DNA from: 21-14-0-10-47-8 sp966211455
GTDB taxonomy: Bacteria; Bdellovibrionota; Bdellovibrionia; Bdellovibrionales; Bdellovibrionaceae
Direction: 5' to 3'
DNA: 64,000 bases
NCBI GenBank assembly: GCA_966211455.1
Contig: CBIHNI010000003.1
Location: 124,001 to 188,000 of the forward strand
The notes below the pieces were generated by a model. The model worked only from the letters and a program-made list of their open reading frames with translations, ran no database searches and had not been told where the DNA came from. Within the stretch, counting starts at the first letter, position 1; every line of letters begins with the position of its first letter. A program made the position numbers and the translations under genes. This document shows positions 1-8,744 of the stretch, in pieces.

Positions 1-767
1 ATATGACCATGCAGTTCGGGGGCTTGAAAGCCGTCGACTCTTTGAGCTTTCATATCAATCAAGGCGAATTGATGGGATTGATCGGCCCGAATGGCGCCGG
101 CAAGACCACCTGCTTCAATATGCTGACCGGTGTTTACACGCCGACTTCGGGTGATGTGATCTTCAATGGTCAGTCGATCAAAGGCAAAAAGCCTTTCGAG
201 ATTTCACATCTGGGTGTGACTCGGACTTTTCAAAACATTCGTCTTTTTAAAGATCTGACCGTGTTAGAGAACGTTCTGATCGCAGGTGGCCAGCATCAGA
301 CTTACGGAATGGCGGCGGCGGTTTTGCAAACTCCGCAATTTAAAGAGCAAGAAAAAGCTCTCACCAAAAAAGCGATGGATTTGCTTTCGATCTTTAATCT
401 CGGGAAGAAAGCCAACGACGAATCCAGCTCTTTGCCGTACGGCGAACAGCGAAAGCTTGAGATCATCCGCGCGCTTGCCACCGATCCGAAGCTGATTTGC
501 CTGGACGAGCCGGCCGCCGGCATGAATCACAACGAAACCCATCATTTGATGGAAACGATCGCAAAAATCCGAAAAGACTTTAACTTGACGGTTCTTCTGA
601 TTGAGCATGATATGAAATTGGTGATGGGAATCTGCGAGCGCATCGTGGTTTTGGACCACGGCGTGAAAATCGAAGAGGGAACTCCGAAGCAGATTCAAAA
701 TTCGCCAAAGGTCATCGAAGCCTACCTGGGCGCCGATGCCGAATTGCACGGAGGAACAACGACATGA
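1..767 (+). CDS. livG: Branched-chain amino-acid ABC transporter ATPase LivG (5' end cut by window)
   Basis: This is the ATP-hydrolysing subunit of a high-affinity branched-chain amino-acid importer and acts on the cytoplasmic face of the inner membrane. The sequence shows a Walker A motif (GPNGAGKTT, about residue 28), a signature region (LPYGEQRKLEIIRAL), Walker B (LICLDEPAAGMN) and an H-loop (LLIEHDM). An in-frame ATG lies at position 3, but the family normally has several residues before TMQFGG, so the true start is probably outside the window. Its stop overlaps the ATG of livF by 4 bases, so the two are translationally coupled. Confidence 0.93.
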   Translation, partial: MTMQFGGLKAVDSLSFHINQGELMGLIGPNGAGKTTCFNMLTGVYTPTSGDVIFNGQSIKGKKPFEISHLGVTRTFQNIRLFKDLTVLENVLIAGGQHQTYGMAAAVLQTPQFKEQEKALTKKAMDLLSIFNLGKKANDESSSLPYGEQRKLEIIRALATDPKLICLDEPAAGMNHNETHHLMETIAKIRKDFNLTVLLIEHDMKLVMGICERIVVLDHGVKIEEGTPKQIQNSPKVIEAYLGADAELHGGTTT

Positions 768-1474
768 ATCCGCTCTTGAAGGTTCAAGATCTTCACGTTC
801 ATTACGGATCGATTCATGCTTTGAAAGGTGTCAGCTTCGAAGTCAAAGCCGGCGAAGTCGTCTCTTTGATTGGCGCCAACGGTGCGGGTAAAACCACCAC
901 CCTTCGCGCTTTGTCCGGAATCGTTGAATCCCAAGGCCAGATCCTTTTCAAAGATCAGTCCTTACAAAATTTCAAATCTTATCAGCGTGTCAGCCTGGGC
1001 CTGGCGCAATCGCCAGAAGGTCGCGGTGTTTTTCCGACCATGACGGTGCTTGAGAATCTGGAAATGGGCGCTTACCACCGCAACGATAAGATCGAGATCT
1101 TAAAAGATATTGAAATGTGCTTTCAGCTCTTTCCCCGTCTCAAAGAGCGTATCAAACAGGTTTCTGGAACCATGTCCGGCGGTGAGCAGCAGATGCTGGC
1201 GATTTCCCGCGCATTGATGGCACGGCCGCAATTGCTTCTTTTGGATGAGCCCTCTTTGGGACTGGCGCCCCGAATCGTGTCGCAGATTTTCGAGATCATC
1301 CAAAAGGTGAACTCGCAAGGAATGACGATTCTTTTGGTCGAGCAAAATGCCCGCATGGCTTTAAAGGTCTCGCATCGCGCTTACGTGATCGAAACCGGCA
1401 AAGTGACGTTGGAAGGCAAAGGCCAAGATCTTCTGAACGATGACAGTGTCCGCCGCAGCTATCTAGGTGTGTAA
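764..1474 (+). CDS. livF: Branched-chain amino-acid ABC transporter ATPase LivF
   Basis: This is the second ATPase of the Liv importer, and it pairs with LivG to drive transport through the LivH/LivM permeases, which should lie upstream of the window. At 236 residues it has the usual LivF length. Walker A (GANGAGKTT), the signature MSGGEQQMLAISRALM, Walker B (LLLLDEPSLGLAP) and the H-loop-equivalent LLVEQNA are all visible. The LVEQNA form is typical of LivF. The start overlaps the livG stop (ATGA). The stop is followed at once by the next gene, with no room for a terminator. Confidence 0.95.
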   Translation: MNPLLKVQDLHVHYGSIHALKGVSFEVKAGEVVSLIGANGAGKTTTLRALSGIVESQGQILFKDQSLQNFKSYQRVSLGLAQSPEGRGVFPTMTVLENLEMGAYHRNDKIEILKDIEMCFQLFPRLKERIKQVSGTMSGGEQQMLAISRALMARPQLLLLDEPSLGLAPRIVSQIFEIIQKVNSQGMTILLVEQNARMALKVSHRAYVIETGKVTLEGKGQDLLNDDSVRRSYLGV

Positions 1475-2232
1475 TGCCACGTCAGCTGTCAGATTATTCT
1501 GAATTTCTGACAGCGATTCACAAAACCTGGATCGAAGAAACCGACTTCAAATCCACGCCCGATTTTATGGAAGTGATGAAAGAACCGCGCTTGGTCGTGG
1601 CGATCAATCATTCAACGCCGCTGTCGTGGCTCCCCGCCATGTCGGCTTTGACATTGGAAGCAGTGAAATCTGGCGGCGGTGATCGCACTCCGCAAGGCGT
1701 GGTGGACAAGTGGTTTTATTCAAACCCGCTGACAAAAATCGTCGGCGAGTATCTTTCGCAGTCCGATCATCCGCAAACTTTCGATGAGCTGCTGGCCAAC
1801 TTCTCGCAAGCGGAACGAACGGATCTTGTTGTTTTTCCTGAAGGGGCGAATACTTTTTTTGGCGATGTTCATGCCGTCCAAGAATTTCGCTCGTCCCGAT
1901 TTATTGAACTTGCGATTCGGGCTCAGGCGCCGATCTTGGTCGTCGCGCACACGGGGTCTGAAAACTGGAGCGTGCCGTTTCAAATCCCGAACGAATGGAT
2001 TGAATTCGTTCAGCCCTTCTCGAAGTTCTTTGGCGAAGGCTTGATGAAGTATCGCTCGTTGAATCTGCCGTTCTTTCTGAAGAGGATTCCAGTGTTTCGC
2101 GTGCGCTGCGCTTTGTATCGACCTTCTTTACAATCGGCTGACTTGGCTTCAGATCCGCAAGATCGACGCGTGCAGATTCGCACCGAAGCTGAAAAAGTCC
2201 GGCAGATGATGATCGATCTTTTGAAGACCTGA
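1474..2232 (+). CDS. PlsC-like acyltransferase family protein
   Basis: This protein of 252 residues resembles lysophospholipid/glycerol-3-phosphate acyltransferases. Around residue 45 there is NHSTPLSW, in the place of the family's NHxxxxD motif. A block at about residue 121 reads FPEGANTFFGD, like the substrate-binding FPEGTRS motif. The aspartate of the usual HX4D catalytic pair is not present in that exact spacing, so activity is uncertain. The start codon overlaps the last base of the livF stop, so the gene is probably co-transcribed with the liv operon. No signal peptide or clear membrane segment is seen. An unrelated hydrolase fold cannot be excluded. Confidence 0.6.
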   Translation: MPRQLSDYSEFLTAIHKTWIEETDFKSTPDFMEVMKEPRLVVAINHSTPLSWLPAMSALTLEAVKSGGGDRTPQGVVDKWFYSNPLTKIVGEYLSQSDHPQTFDELLANFSQAERTDLVVFPEGANTFFGDVHAVQEFRSSRFIELAIRAQAPILVVAHTGSENWSVPFQIPNEWIEFVQPFSKFFGEGLMKYRSLNLPFFLKRIPVFRVRCALYRPSLQSADLASDPQDRRVQIRTEAEKVRQMMIDLLKT

Positions 2233-2241
2233 TCAAATAAA

Positions 2242-2264
2242 AACCCCGGCTTGTGACCGGGGTT
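2242..2264 (-). terminator. Intrinsic terminator between convergent genes
   Basis: An 8-bp inverted repeat AACCCCGG/CCGGGGTT with a 7-nt loop lies between two convergent genes. Read on the minus strand it is followed by a T-rich tract (TTTTTATTT), so it most likely ends transcription of the small secreted-protein gene at 2295-2750. It may also work weakly for the liv operon. Confidence 0.75.
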
Positions 2265-2294
2265 CTTCGAATTCAAAATTGAAATCCTGAAAGA

Positions 2295-2750
2295 TTACTT
2301 ACGCAATTCGTAGACCATTGGGTAAGTGTAACCTTCAGAGTGGAAAGGATCGCTGTTAATGAACGCGTCCACTGAAACCGAAAGTGCAGAAGCATCGCCC
2401 TGACCCAAGAAATCGGTGCGGCCCGAAACCTTCAAAGTGATTTTTTCTTGGCGAGTGCCGTAATCGAATTCAGATACAACGCCAGATGATTCGAAAGAAT
2501 ACTGATCTTCGGTTTGACGAACCAAACTTGTCAGCTTCAAGCCTTGAACGGCCGAAGGCGATTTTGAACTGACAACTTCGATCGTGCTGGAACGCAAATC
2601 GATTGCAACCTGATCAACGCAAATTTCAGCAGGGATGCTGTCAGAAACAGTTTCTGCCAAAGATGCATCCAATGTGCTCAAAACGTAGCAAGACTGAGCA
2701 AATGCCGACGCACTGAGAGCCATAGCAACAACAAAACCAACGATTTTCAT
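2295..2750 (-). CDS. Small secreted protein of unknown function
   Basis: I chose the ATG at 2750 because an AGGAG Shine-Dalgarno sits just upstream and the protein then begins with a clean signal peptide (MKIVGFVVAMALSASAFA, cleavage before QSC). The mature part is about 130 residues with two early cysteines (QSCYVL and AEICVD), which could form a disulfide in the periplasm. The rest looks beta-rich, with many alternating Ser/Val stretches. I do not recognise a family. The gene stands alone between the liv-linked acyltransferase and the flagellar operon, with its own terminator. Many Bdellovibrio-type genomes carry similar small periplasmic proteins. Confidence 0.75.
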   Translation of the reverse strand: MKIVGFVVAMALSASAFAQSCYVLSTLDASLAETVSDSIPAEICVDQVAIDLRSSTIEVVSSKSPSAVQGLKLTSLVRQTEDQYSFESSGVVSEFDYGTRQEKITLKVSGRTDFLGQGDASALSVSVDAFINSDPFHSEGYTYPMVYELRK

Positions 2751-2853
2751 ATAAAGACTCCTCGTCAAATAAGAAGCTTCTTGTACCTGTTTTAGATCAA
2801 GGATTCTACCGGGATTGCAGAAGAATGAGAGGCGTCGTCGTGAGCTCAAATAA

Positions 2854-2883
2854 AAAAGGCTTCGACGGGAGTGTCGAAGCCTT
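2854..2883 (-). terminator. Distal terminator behind flgE
   Basis: A perfect 12-bp stem (AAAGGCTTCGAC with its complement GTCGAAGCCTTT) and a 6-nt loop are followed on the minus strand by a run of Ts. This is the second of two hairpins behind the flagellar operon. Confidence 0.85.
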
Positions 2884-2904
2884 TGACATGGAGAAATTAT
2901 CGAA

Positions 2905-2936
2905 AAACCGCCCCTAATTGGAGGTCAGAGGGCGGT
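2905..2936 (-). terminator. Proximal terminator behind flgE
   Basis: An 8-bp stem AACCGCCC/GGGCGGTT begins 15 bp after the flgE stop. On the minus strand it is followed by TTTTT. Together with the hairpin at 2854-2883 it forms a tandem terminator that closes the flagellar operon. Confidence 0.85.
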
Positions 2937-2950
2937 TCTTTAATTATCTA

Positions 2951-4234
2951 TTATCGTTTCAGTTGGATCACTTCTTCCAACAGTTGATCGGTCGTTGTGA
3001 TCGTTTTCGCATTGGCCTGGAATCCGCGCTGATTCTGGATCAGGTTGACGAATTCGGCAGCCAAGTCGACAGTCGAACGTTCCAAAGATTTTGCGAACAG
3101 TTTACCGCGACCCGCGCGGCCTGAAGCTCCAAGGGCGGCCAGACCTGAATCACGAGATTCTTTCAAACGGTTGTTACCGACTTTGAACAGAGCTTCTGGA
3201 TTTTCGAATTTCGCCAAAGCGATCTGCGACAAATCCTGTGCTTCACCGTTCGAGTACAATGCCGTCAGGATACCTTGGTCATTGAATGACAAGTTTGTGA
3301 TCGTACCTGCCGCCGCACCGTCTTGGTGCCATGTGATCAAATCTGAATCCTTACCGTACTGTTTCGAACCTTCGAGACCCTTACCGCCTTCACCAATCGC
3401 ATCACCGAAGTTCAGCTTGATCTTTTGATCTTGCAAAGCCCCGCCAGCGAAGTTGAAGTTGCTGCTGGTCATTTCTTGGGTATTCAATTTACCGTCAACT
3501 GTGAATTCCAATTTACCAGCGCAGATTTCACCCAGTTCACCCGGAGTTCCACCCGTCATTTCTTTTCCGTCAACAACACCACGATATTCCCACTGACGAT
3601 CCGCCGTCTTATTGAAGAACATGGTCACCAAGTGCTTGTTACCTTGAGAGTCGAACATCTCAACGCCCGTCGAGTAGTGCGAAGTCGTATATGGATCTTT
3701 GATATCGAATTTCTTGTTCGCCTCGACACGCGAATCCAAGTTCAAATCCATTTTCACTTCTTTTGTCGCTTTTGCTGGGATCAGCGCGCGAGGGAAACGG
3801 ATGTTATCCGTCTTGTTCAAGATCACACCTTTTTCATCGGCCTGGAAACCTTGAACGCGTTGGTTGTCGTTTGTAACCAAGTACCCTTCACGGTCAAAGT
3901 GGAAAGATCCGTCACGTGTATAAGACGTGCCATCGCTTCCTTTAACCTGGAAATAACCTTCACCAGAGATCGCAAGGTCCGTGACCTTATCCGTCGCATC
4001 GACGTTACCCTGAGTGATGATGGGATTGACGGCACCGATTTTTGTACCGCGACCGATCTGGTTACCACCCAAGATCCCTTTCAAGTCTTTAGAAAGAATG
4101 TCTTGAAATTCGGCACGAGAAGATTTGAAACCGACGGTGTTGGCATTGGCGATATTGTCACCAACAACTCCGAGCGCTTCACCCTGTGCGACGAGACCGG
4201 ATACACCGGTATATAATGAAGAGAGAACTCCCAT
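2951..4234 (-). CDS. flgE: Flagellar hook protein FlgE
   Basis: FlgE polymerises into the flagellar hook. The start at 4234 (MGVLSSLYTGVSG) has a GGAGG Shine-Dalgarno and gives 427 residues, within the normal range. The N-terminal flagellar rod/hook motif (SGLVAQGEALGVVGDNIANANTVG) and the C-terminal coiled segment (FVNLIQNQRGFQANAKTITTTDQ) are both plain, with a variable central domain between. It is the last gene of the long minus-strand flagellar operon and follows flgD and the TIGR02530 protein, the usual hook-assembly cluster. Two hairpin terminators follow it. Confidence 0.96.
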   Translation of the reverse strand: MGVLSSLYTGVSGLVAQGEALGVVGDNIANANTVGFKSSRAEFQDILSKDLKGILGGNQIGRGTKIGAVNPIITQGNVDATDKVTDLAISGEGYFQVKGSDGTSYTRDGSFHFDREGYLVTNDNQRVQGFQADEKGVILNKTDNIRFPRALIPAKATKEVKMDLNLDSRVEANKKFDIKDPYTTSHYSTGVEMFDSQGNKHLVTMFFNKTADRQWEYRGVVDGKEMTGGTPGELGEICAGKLEFTVDGKLNTQEMTSSNFNFAGGALQDQKIKLNFGDAIGEGGKGLEGSKQYGKDSDLITWHQDGAAAGTITNLSFNDQGILTALYSNGEAQDLSQIALAKFENPEALFKVGNNRLKESRDSGLAALGASGRAGRGKLFAKSLERSTVDLAAEFVNLIQNQRGFQANAKTITTTDQLLEEVIQLKR

Positions 4235-4378
4235 TTGCGACCTCCATGTCGTTTCGGATTCAATCAATCAGTCATGAACCCGAGTTTGGAGGGCTTCCTC
4301 TACGAGGACCAGCCCTTATTCAATTTTTTTAAAACTCACTGCCGATATTCGACCGGCATTAAAACCCTAACACTACCC

Positions 4379-4846
4379 TTACATCACAATCGTGCTGTCG
4401 ATGTTCGTGAACACGTTCTCTTTGAGCGCATTCTGATCCATCACCGTCACAACCGTTTTGTTTTTCACACTGACAATCAATGCCGAATCGTTCATGAGCA
4501 CCAAGGTGTCCTTCGAGCCTTTGCTTGCGGCTCTGTTGACGGCATCATTCAATCGCTCCATATCGGTCTTATTGAACGAGATTCCTCGGGTCTGCATGCG
4601 CTCAACCGCATGATTCGAGAACTTGACGGCATCCTTGTTGATCGCTGCAGGCTGCCCCGCAGTCAAAGCCTGCAAACCAACCGCGGCTGGGGATTTCCCC
4701 ATCTCTGGCTTTTGCAATCCACTTTGGATTCCGTTCAAGGTCTCTTGAAAACTGGGTCCACCCGGGATCTGAGCTTTGCCAATGGCACCGCCCGCCTTAT
4801 CCGGCTGAATCATGCTTTCAAAATTTCCGACCTTCTTGATATCCAC
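4379..4846 (-). CDS. Flagellar operon protein, TIGR02530 family
   Basis: This 155-residue cytoplasmic protein belongs to a conserved family found between flgD and flgE in many flagellar operons (TIGR02530). The second half carries the family core: FSNHAVERMQTRGISFNKTDMERL, then LVLMNDSALIVSVKNKTVVTVMD. Its job is not well established, and its place beside the hook-cap gene suggests a role in hook assembly or its timing. The N-terminal half is Gln/Gly/Pro-rich and low in structure. No signal peptide is seen, as expected for a protein that stays inside or leaves through the flagellar export gate. Confidence 0.85.
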   Translation of the reverse strand: MDIKKVGNFESMIQPDKAGGAIGKAQIPGGPSFQETLNGIQSGLQKPEMGKSPAAVGLQALTAGQPAAINKDAVKFSNHAVERMQTRGISFNKTDMERLNDAVNRAASKGSKDTLVLMNDSALIVSVKNKTVVTVMDQNALKENVFTNIDSTIVM

Positions 4847-4890
4847 TTTTTATTTTCCTTCTTCAGTTTCGCCGTATCACTCTCTGAAGA

Positions 4891-5913
4891 TTATTTCTGA
4901 GAACTGTCGGGCTTTGTCTCTTTCTCTAGCTTAGCCATCATATCCCGAGACATACCAACATTATTCATCAAATTCGACGCTGGTGGCGCAACGGGATCAC
5001 CCGCTCTTAAGCCATCATCGCCCTTTTCTCCATTTTGTGATGCGACTGGTTGCTTTAACAAGTCCTGTCCAGAATTATTTTTTACATTCTGGTCGTTCTT
5101 CATAAGACTTGGGTCCACAATTTTCTTCACGTCTTTCAATTTCACACTTTGAGTCCCGACCAATAGCACCGGTCCTTCGGGTGTGTAATTCAATCCAGAG
5201 ATGATTCCTTCGAAATCTGTTTTCACTCCCAGCTTCTGACCGTTGGCTGCTGTGGCTTCCAGGAAGAATTGATATTCTCCTGCTGGTACCGCTTGCCCAC
5301 GTTCATCCAAACCGTTCCATGTGAAACTGTTCGAACCTTTTTTCAGTTCTTTCATATCAATGGTGCGAACGATTTCGCCTGCGCTGTTGCGAACCTTGAG
5401 CTTCGCTTCTTTTGCATCGCCTGCCAGAGTGTAAGAGAAATCGTGACTGCGATCGCCCTTCACGCGAACCAGTTTCGATGAATCTCCACTGACAGCTTTG
5501 CCGATAAAGTTCAAAGCCTGGAAGCTTTCCGTCGGCTTTTGACCGTCTTTCATTTCTTCCAAAGTTTTATTTACGTTCTGCAACTGTTCGACAGAGCTGA
5601 ATTGGGCAAGCTGCGCCGCCAGTTCGTGCGACTGCATGGGATTCGTCGGATCTTGATGCTTCATCTGTGCGATCATCAATTTCATAAACGAATCTTTGTC
5701 CATCTTATCGCTACCGGCCGTGCGCATTTTCTTCAAGGGATCAACCCAGTTCGGATCGGCAATCTTATTTAAGACATCCCCGATGTTTTCATCGCCGAAC
5801 TTTGCCAAATCCATGGCGCTGTTGGATTTCACTCCGTCACCGCCACGAACGACATCGTTCTGGGAAGCATCACTATAAGATTTCGTTCCGTTCTTCACGC
5901 CCATCACGGCCAT
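4891..5913 (-). CDS. flgD: Flagellar hook-capping protein FlgD
   Basis: FlgD is the scaffold that caps the growing hook. The conserved N-terminal core lies at about residues 71-115 (DKDSFMKLMIAQMKHQDP, NPMQSHELAAQLAQFSSVEQL). It is followed by an Ig-like FlgD domain (residues 150-260) with the typical NGLDERGQAVPAGEYQF turn. At 340 residues it is longer than the enterobacterial form, with an extra C-terminal tail rich in Asn, Gln, Lys and Pro after residue 265. The ATG at 5913 has an AAGGAG Shine-Dalgarno 7 bases upstream. It sits between fliK and the TIGR02530 gene. Confidence 0.95.
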   Translation of the reverse strand: MAVMGVKNGTKSYSDASQNDVVRGGDGVKSNSAMDLAKFGDENIGDVLNKIADPNWVDPLKKMRTAGSDKMDKDSFMKLMIAQMKHQDPTNPMQSHELAAQLAQFSSVEQLQNVNKTLEEMKDGQKPTESFQALNFIGKAVSGDSSKLVRVKGDRSHDFSYTLAGDAKEAKLKVRNSAGEIVRTIDMKELKKGSNSFTWNGLDERGQAVPAGEYQFFLEATAANGQKLGVKTDFEGIISGLNYTPEGPVLLVGTQSVKLKDVKKIVDPSLMKNDQNVKNNSGQDLLKQPVASQNGEKGDDGLRAGDPVAPPASNLMNNVGMSRDMMAKLEKETKPDSSQK

Positions 5914-5953
5914 TGCTTGCTCCTTGCTAACATCCCTCTAGTTTCTCACAACC

Positions 5954-7861
5954 TTAGGCGACCAAATCTAGACCTCGACCCTTTCCGGACCCCGTGTAGC
6001 TTTTCACAGCTGCAGAGGCTGAACCGGCCGGAGCCAAAGGAGTTTCGCGTTTGCTGCCGCCATAAGCGCGGATTCCGGAAGCATCGTTGAAGCCACTGCG
6101 ACGTTCGAATGCACCGCTGCCACCGCCGTTGAATTCACTCCAGAAATCTCGGGCCTGTTGCTTCGATTGATCCTGACGCGCGTCCATTTGTTGGCGCTGC
6201 TGGGAATCCTGCCGAGTATCGCTCGACGTTTGATTTCCAACATCGACCTTCACCTGGTCCACCTGCAATTGATGGTGGGACAGATGCGTCTTCAGATCGC
6301 CCAATGAACTTTCGATCAGCTTCTTCGCTTCTTTGGATTCGGTTTGCATTTCCAAATTCACCTTGCCGTCCAGCAAGGTCATTTTCATATGAACCTGGCC
6401 GATACCTTCCGGTGCCATTTGGATTTTTGCTTCACCGCCGCCTTTTTTGATCAGGTACTGAGCCTGAGTCATCAGCTGTTGAACGTTCGCCTGCTTGTCG
6501 GATGCATCCATTCCTTGCGCCATCGCGCCGCCCGCCATCATCGCCCCAAACTGGGTTTGCGATCCGATGGCGTCACCGCGAGTCGCCCGGTCCAAATGCG
6601 TTGGTGCCTGCGCGAAGACGAACTGTTGATCCGGTGAAGATTGATCTCCACCCATCTCGTCCGAGTCCTCGTCATTGTTACCAAGCCCCAAAGCTGCCAA
6701 TCCTGACAGTCCTGCGGCCCCAGCGGCACCTGCTTCTGCATTTTTACCATTCAGCATCTGTTCAGCCTTCAAGGCCTGTGCATTTTGCGGATCCAGCTTC
6801 ATCCCCTTTTCCAGAGCTGCTGCCGATGCGCCAAGTGCGGCCAAAGACTTCATCAAAGCCTGCGCTTCTTTCGAATTTGGATCCACATTTTGCATCTGCG
6901 CCTGCAGATCTTTCAGCTTGGGATCCATCGCCGCTTCTTTGTTCTGCATAAATGGCGGAAGCTTTTCCGGACGTGCTTGCGCTTGACCGAAGCTCACTTG
7001 GTCTTTCGGTAAAGCGTTCGGGTCCATCAAATCACCCGGCGCCTGTTGCAAATTCGAATTGAAGCTTTGCAAAGCCTGCGGCTCTGGTTTCAGAGCGCCA
7101 GGTCCTTGCATAAAGAACTTCGAATTCATTTGATCCAACGATTTGTTTAGAACGTCACGGCGTTGTTGCGAAGTCATCACCGCGGCCGCCATACCGGCAC
7201 CGCCGGCTCCGGCTGCAACTGCGACCATCTTCGCATTCGGGTTCTCCTGCGCCATTTTCAATTGCGCAAGCATGCCCATATAAAGCGCCAATGCTTTCTG
7301 TTCTTGATCGTCGGGTAAATCCAATTGAGCAATGACTTGTGAGGCCGAGTCTTCAGGAGAAGACAGTTGCTCGCTTGTCGGGATTTTCGTCATAGCCTCC
7401 ACGATTCGTTGTGGAGGGATGCCGAATTCACTCTCCATAGAGTCCATAAATTCCAGCATCACTTGTTCCCGTACCTGCGATTGACTGCCGGCTTTGCTGC
7501 CGTCCTTCTCGCTGTTTCTCTTTTCCTGCACAGATCCTGGCTCTTCCCAGTTTTTATTTTCTTTCTGGGCCGTCCTTGGCTCGTTCCGGCTTGAATCAAC
7601 AACTTTGCCTTCTGATCTTGGCTGTGTCCGATCGTCCATTCTTTTCTGGACAGGAACAGGATCTTTTTGCAGTTGTTGCTCTCGCACCACTTTGTCAGAT
7701 TTCTGTGACTCGTTCGCAGACGATGTTTTCAGAATCTGGTCAAAGGAACTCGCATCAGGTCGTCCATTTGGGTTTCCGGCGGCTTTATCCTTGCCCCGGT
7801 TTGCTCCCAAATCTGTCGTCCTTGGTTGGGACGGACCCAGATTCGCGAGATCTGTGATCAA
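5954..7861 (-). CDS. fliK: Flagellar hook-length control protein FliK
   Basis: FliK measures hook length and switches export specificity. The protein has 635 residues. The first 460 are low-complexity (Gln, Ala, Lys, Met, Asp rich), as usual for the ruler part. The C-terminal domain at about 470-560 carries the family pattern IQMAPEGIGQVHMKMTLLDGKVNLEM followed by a helix that ends in the VDQVKVDV strand. The start is TTG at 7861, chosen because GGGGGAAG lies just upstream and no ATG fits. It lies between the MotE-like gene and flgD, the order expected of a hook-assembly cluster. Confidence 0.92.
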   Translation of the reverse strand: MITDLANLGPSQPRTTDLGANRGKDKAAGNPNGRPDASSFDQILKTSSANESQKSDKVVREQQLQKDPVPVQKRMDDRTQPRSEGKVVDSSRNEPRTAQKENKNWEEPGSVQEKRNSEKDGSKAGSQSQVREQVMLEFMDSMESEFGIPPQRIVEAMTKIPTSEQLSSPEDSASQVIAQLDLPDDQEQKALALYMGMLAQLKMAQENPNAKMVAVAAGAGGAGMAAAVMTSQQRRDVLNKSLDQMNSKFFMQGPGALKPEPQALQSFNSNLQQAPGDLMDPNALPKDQVSFGQAQARPEKLPPFMQNKEAAMDPKLKDLQAQMQNVDPNSKEAQALMKSLAALGASAAALEKGMKLDPQNAQALKAEQMLNGKNAEAGAAGAAGLSGLAALGLGNNDEDSDEMGGDQSSPDQQFVFAQAPTHLDRATRGDAIGSQTQFGAMMAGGAMAQGMDASDKQANVQQLMTQAQYLIKKGGGEAKIQMAPEGIGQVHMKMTLLDGKVNLEMQTESKEAKKLIESSLGDLKTHLSHHQLQVDQVKVDVGNQTSSDTRQDSQQRQQMDARQDQSKQQARDFWSEFNGGGSGAFERRSGFNDASGIRAYGGSKRETPLAPAGSASAAVKSYTGSGKGRGLDLVA

Positions 7862-7889
7862 AATTTACTTCCCCCTTTCACGGTTCAGT

Positions 7890-8744
7890 TTAATTGCGTT
7901 TATAACCTGCGTACTTTTCTGAAAGAACTTTTACTTTCTCCGATTTCACCAAATTCATAATCTCGGCCGCATTTTTCTTTTTCATGCGCCCCAAGATCTC
8001 GATCGCTAAGCCTTCATCCATCTCTTCGAAAGCTTTCGCCGCTTGCTGTGCCTTCATGCTTGAATACATCTGCACCAAGTTATCGACCTTCTTGTCATCC
8101 GCTTGGACTTTCTCTTCCAACACAGAAGAGATATTGCGTCTTGTGCCTTCAAGCTCGGTCAACCTCTTATCCAATTCTGCCTTTTGTGCTTGCAGCTCTT
8201 GCTCCATGCGGCCGAGCTCTTCTTCGCGCGCATCCAATTCACGCTTTCGTTCATTGAGTTTTGCAAAGTGATTAATCTCGTCTTCGCTGTACTCTTTCTT
8301 AGCGACGGGCTCTTCTGCTTTCTTTTCAGCGGTCGCTTCTTCTTTTTTCTCGCTAGCTGGTGCCGCTTCTTTTTTTGCTGGAGCTTCTTCGGCGTGGGCC
8401 GTTCCTAAGAACGAAACTTCCAGACGACGAGCGTACTTTTCAATTTCTTCGGCTTTCAACAAACCGATCGCCGTGATCAAAAGACCAATCATTGAAAATC
8501 CAGCAAGCTTCCACGAGATGGCTTTCTTTTTTGGCTTCTTCATCACTTGTGGACGAACACGCTGACGAAGTTCTTTCGCTAACTGTTTTGCATCTTGCGC
8601 TTGAGATTTGCGCGCCGACTGTTGCGGCTGAGATTGGCCGACAGACGAGAAAACAGATTGTCTGCCTTGAAAAGATGGCGCTGCAGAATTGCGATCCGCA
8701 ATTTTCTGAGCCTTCTTAAAATGTTGTTCGTAGCCGTTCTTCAT
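7890..8744 (-). CDS. MotE-like / MgtE-N-domain flagellar protein
   Basis: This 284-residue protein has a basic, Gln-rich N-terminal cytoplasmic region and one membrane segment (WKLAGFSMIGLLITAIGLL, about residues 73-92). A Lys/Glu/Ala-rich linker and a coiled coil (about 150-210) follow. The C-terminal domain (AAKAFEEMDEGLAIEILGRMKKKNAAEIMNL) resembles the MgtE N-terminal fold, related to FliG repeats. That arrangement matches MotE-type proteins and similar flagellar-operon proteins thought to act with the export apparatus or stator. The start overlaps the fliJ stop (ATGA). Here the coiled coil lies beyond the membrane from the N-terminus, so the FliG-like domain would be periplasmic if the N-terminus is inside. 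The topology needs care. Confidence 0.75.
   Translation of the reverse strand: MKNGYEQHFKKAQKIADRNSAAPSFQGRQSVFSSVGQSQPQQSARKSQAQDAKQLAKELRQRVRPQVMKKPKKKAISWKLAGFSMIGLLITAIGLLKAEEIEKYARRLEVSFLGTAHAEEAPAKKEAAPASEKKEEATAEKKAEEPVAKKEYSEDEINHFAKLNERKRELDAREEELGRMEQELQAQKAELDKRLTELEGTRRNISSVLEEKVQADDKKVDNLVQMYSSMKAQQAAKAFEEMDEGLAIEILGRMKKKNAAEIMNLVKSEKVKVLSEKYAGYKRN

Noticed and set aside
3425..4900. Long plus-strand frames opposite flgE and the TIGR02530 gene
   Set aside because: They are antisense to well-recognised flagellar genes and have no homology features or ribosome sites.
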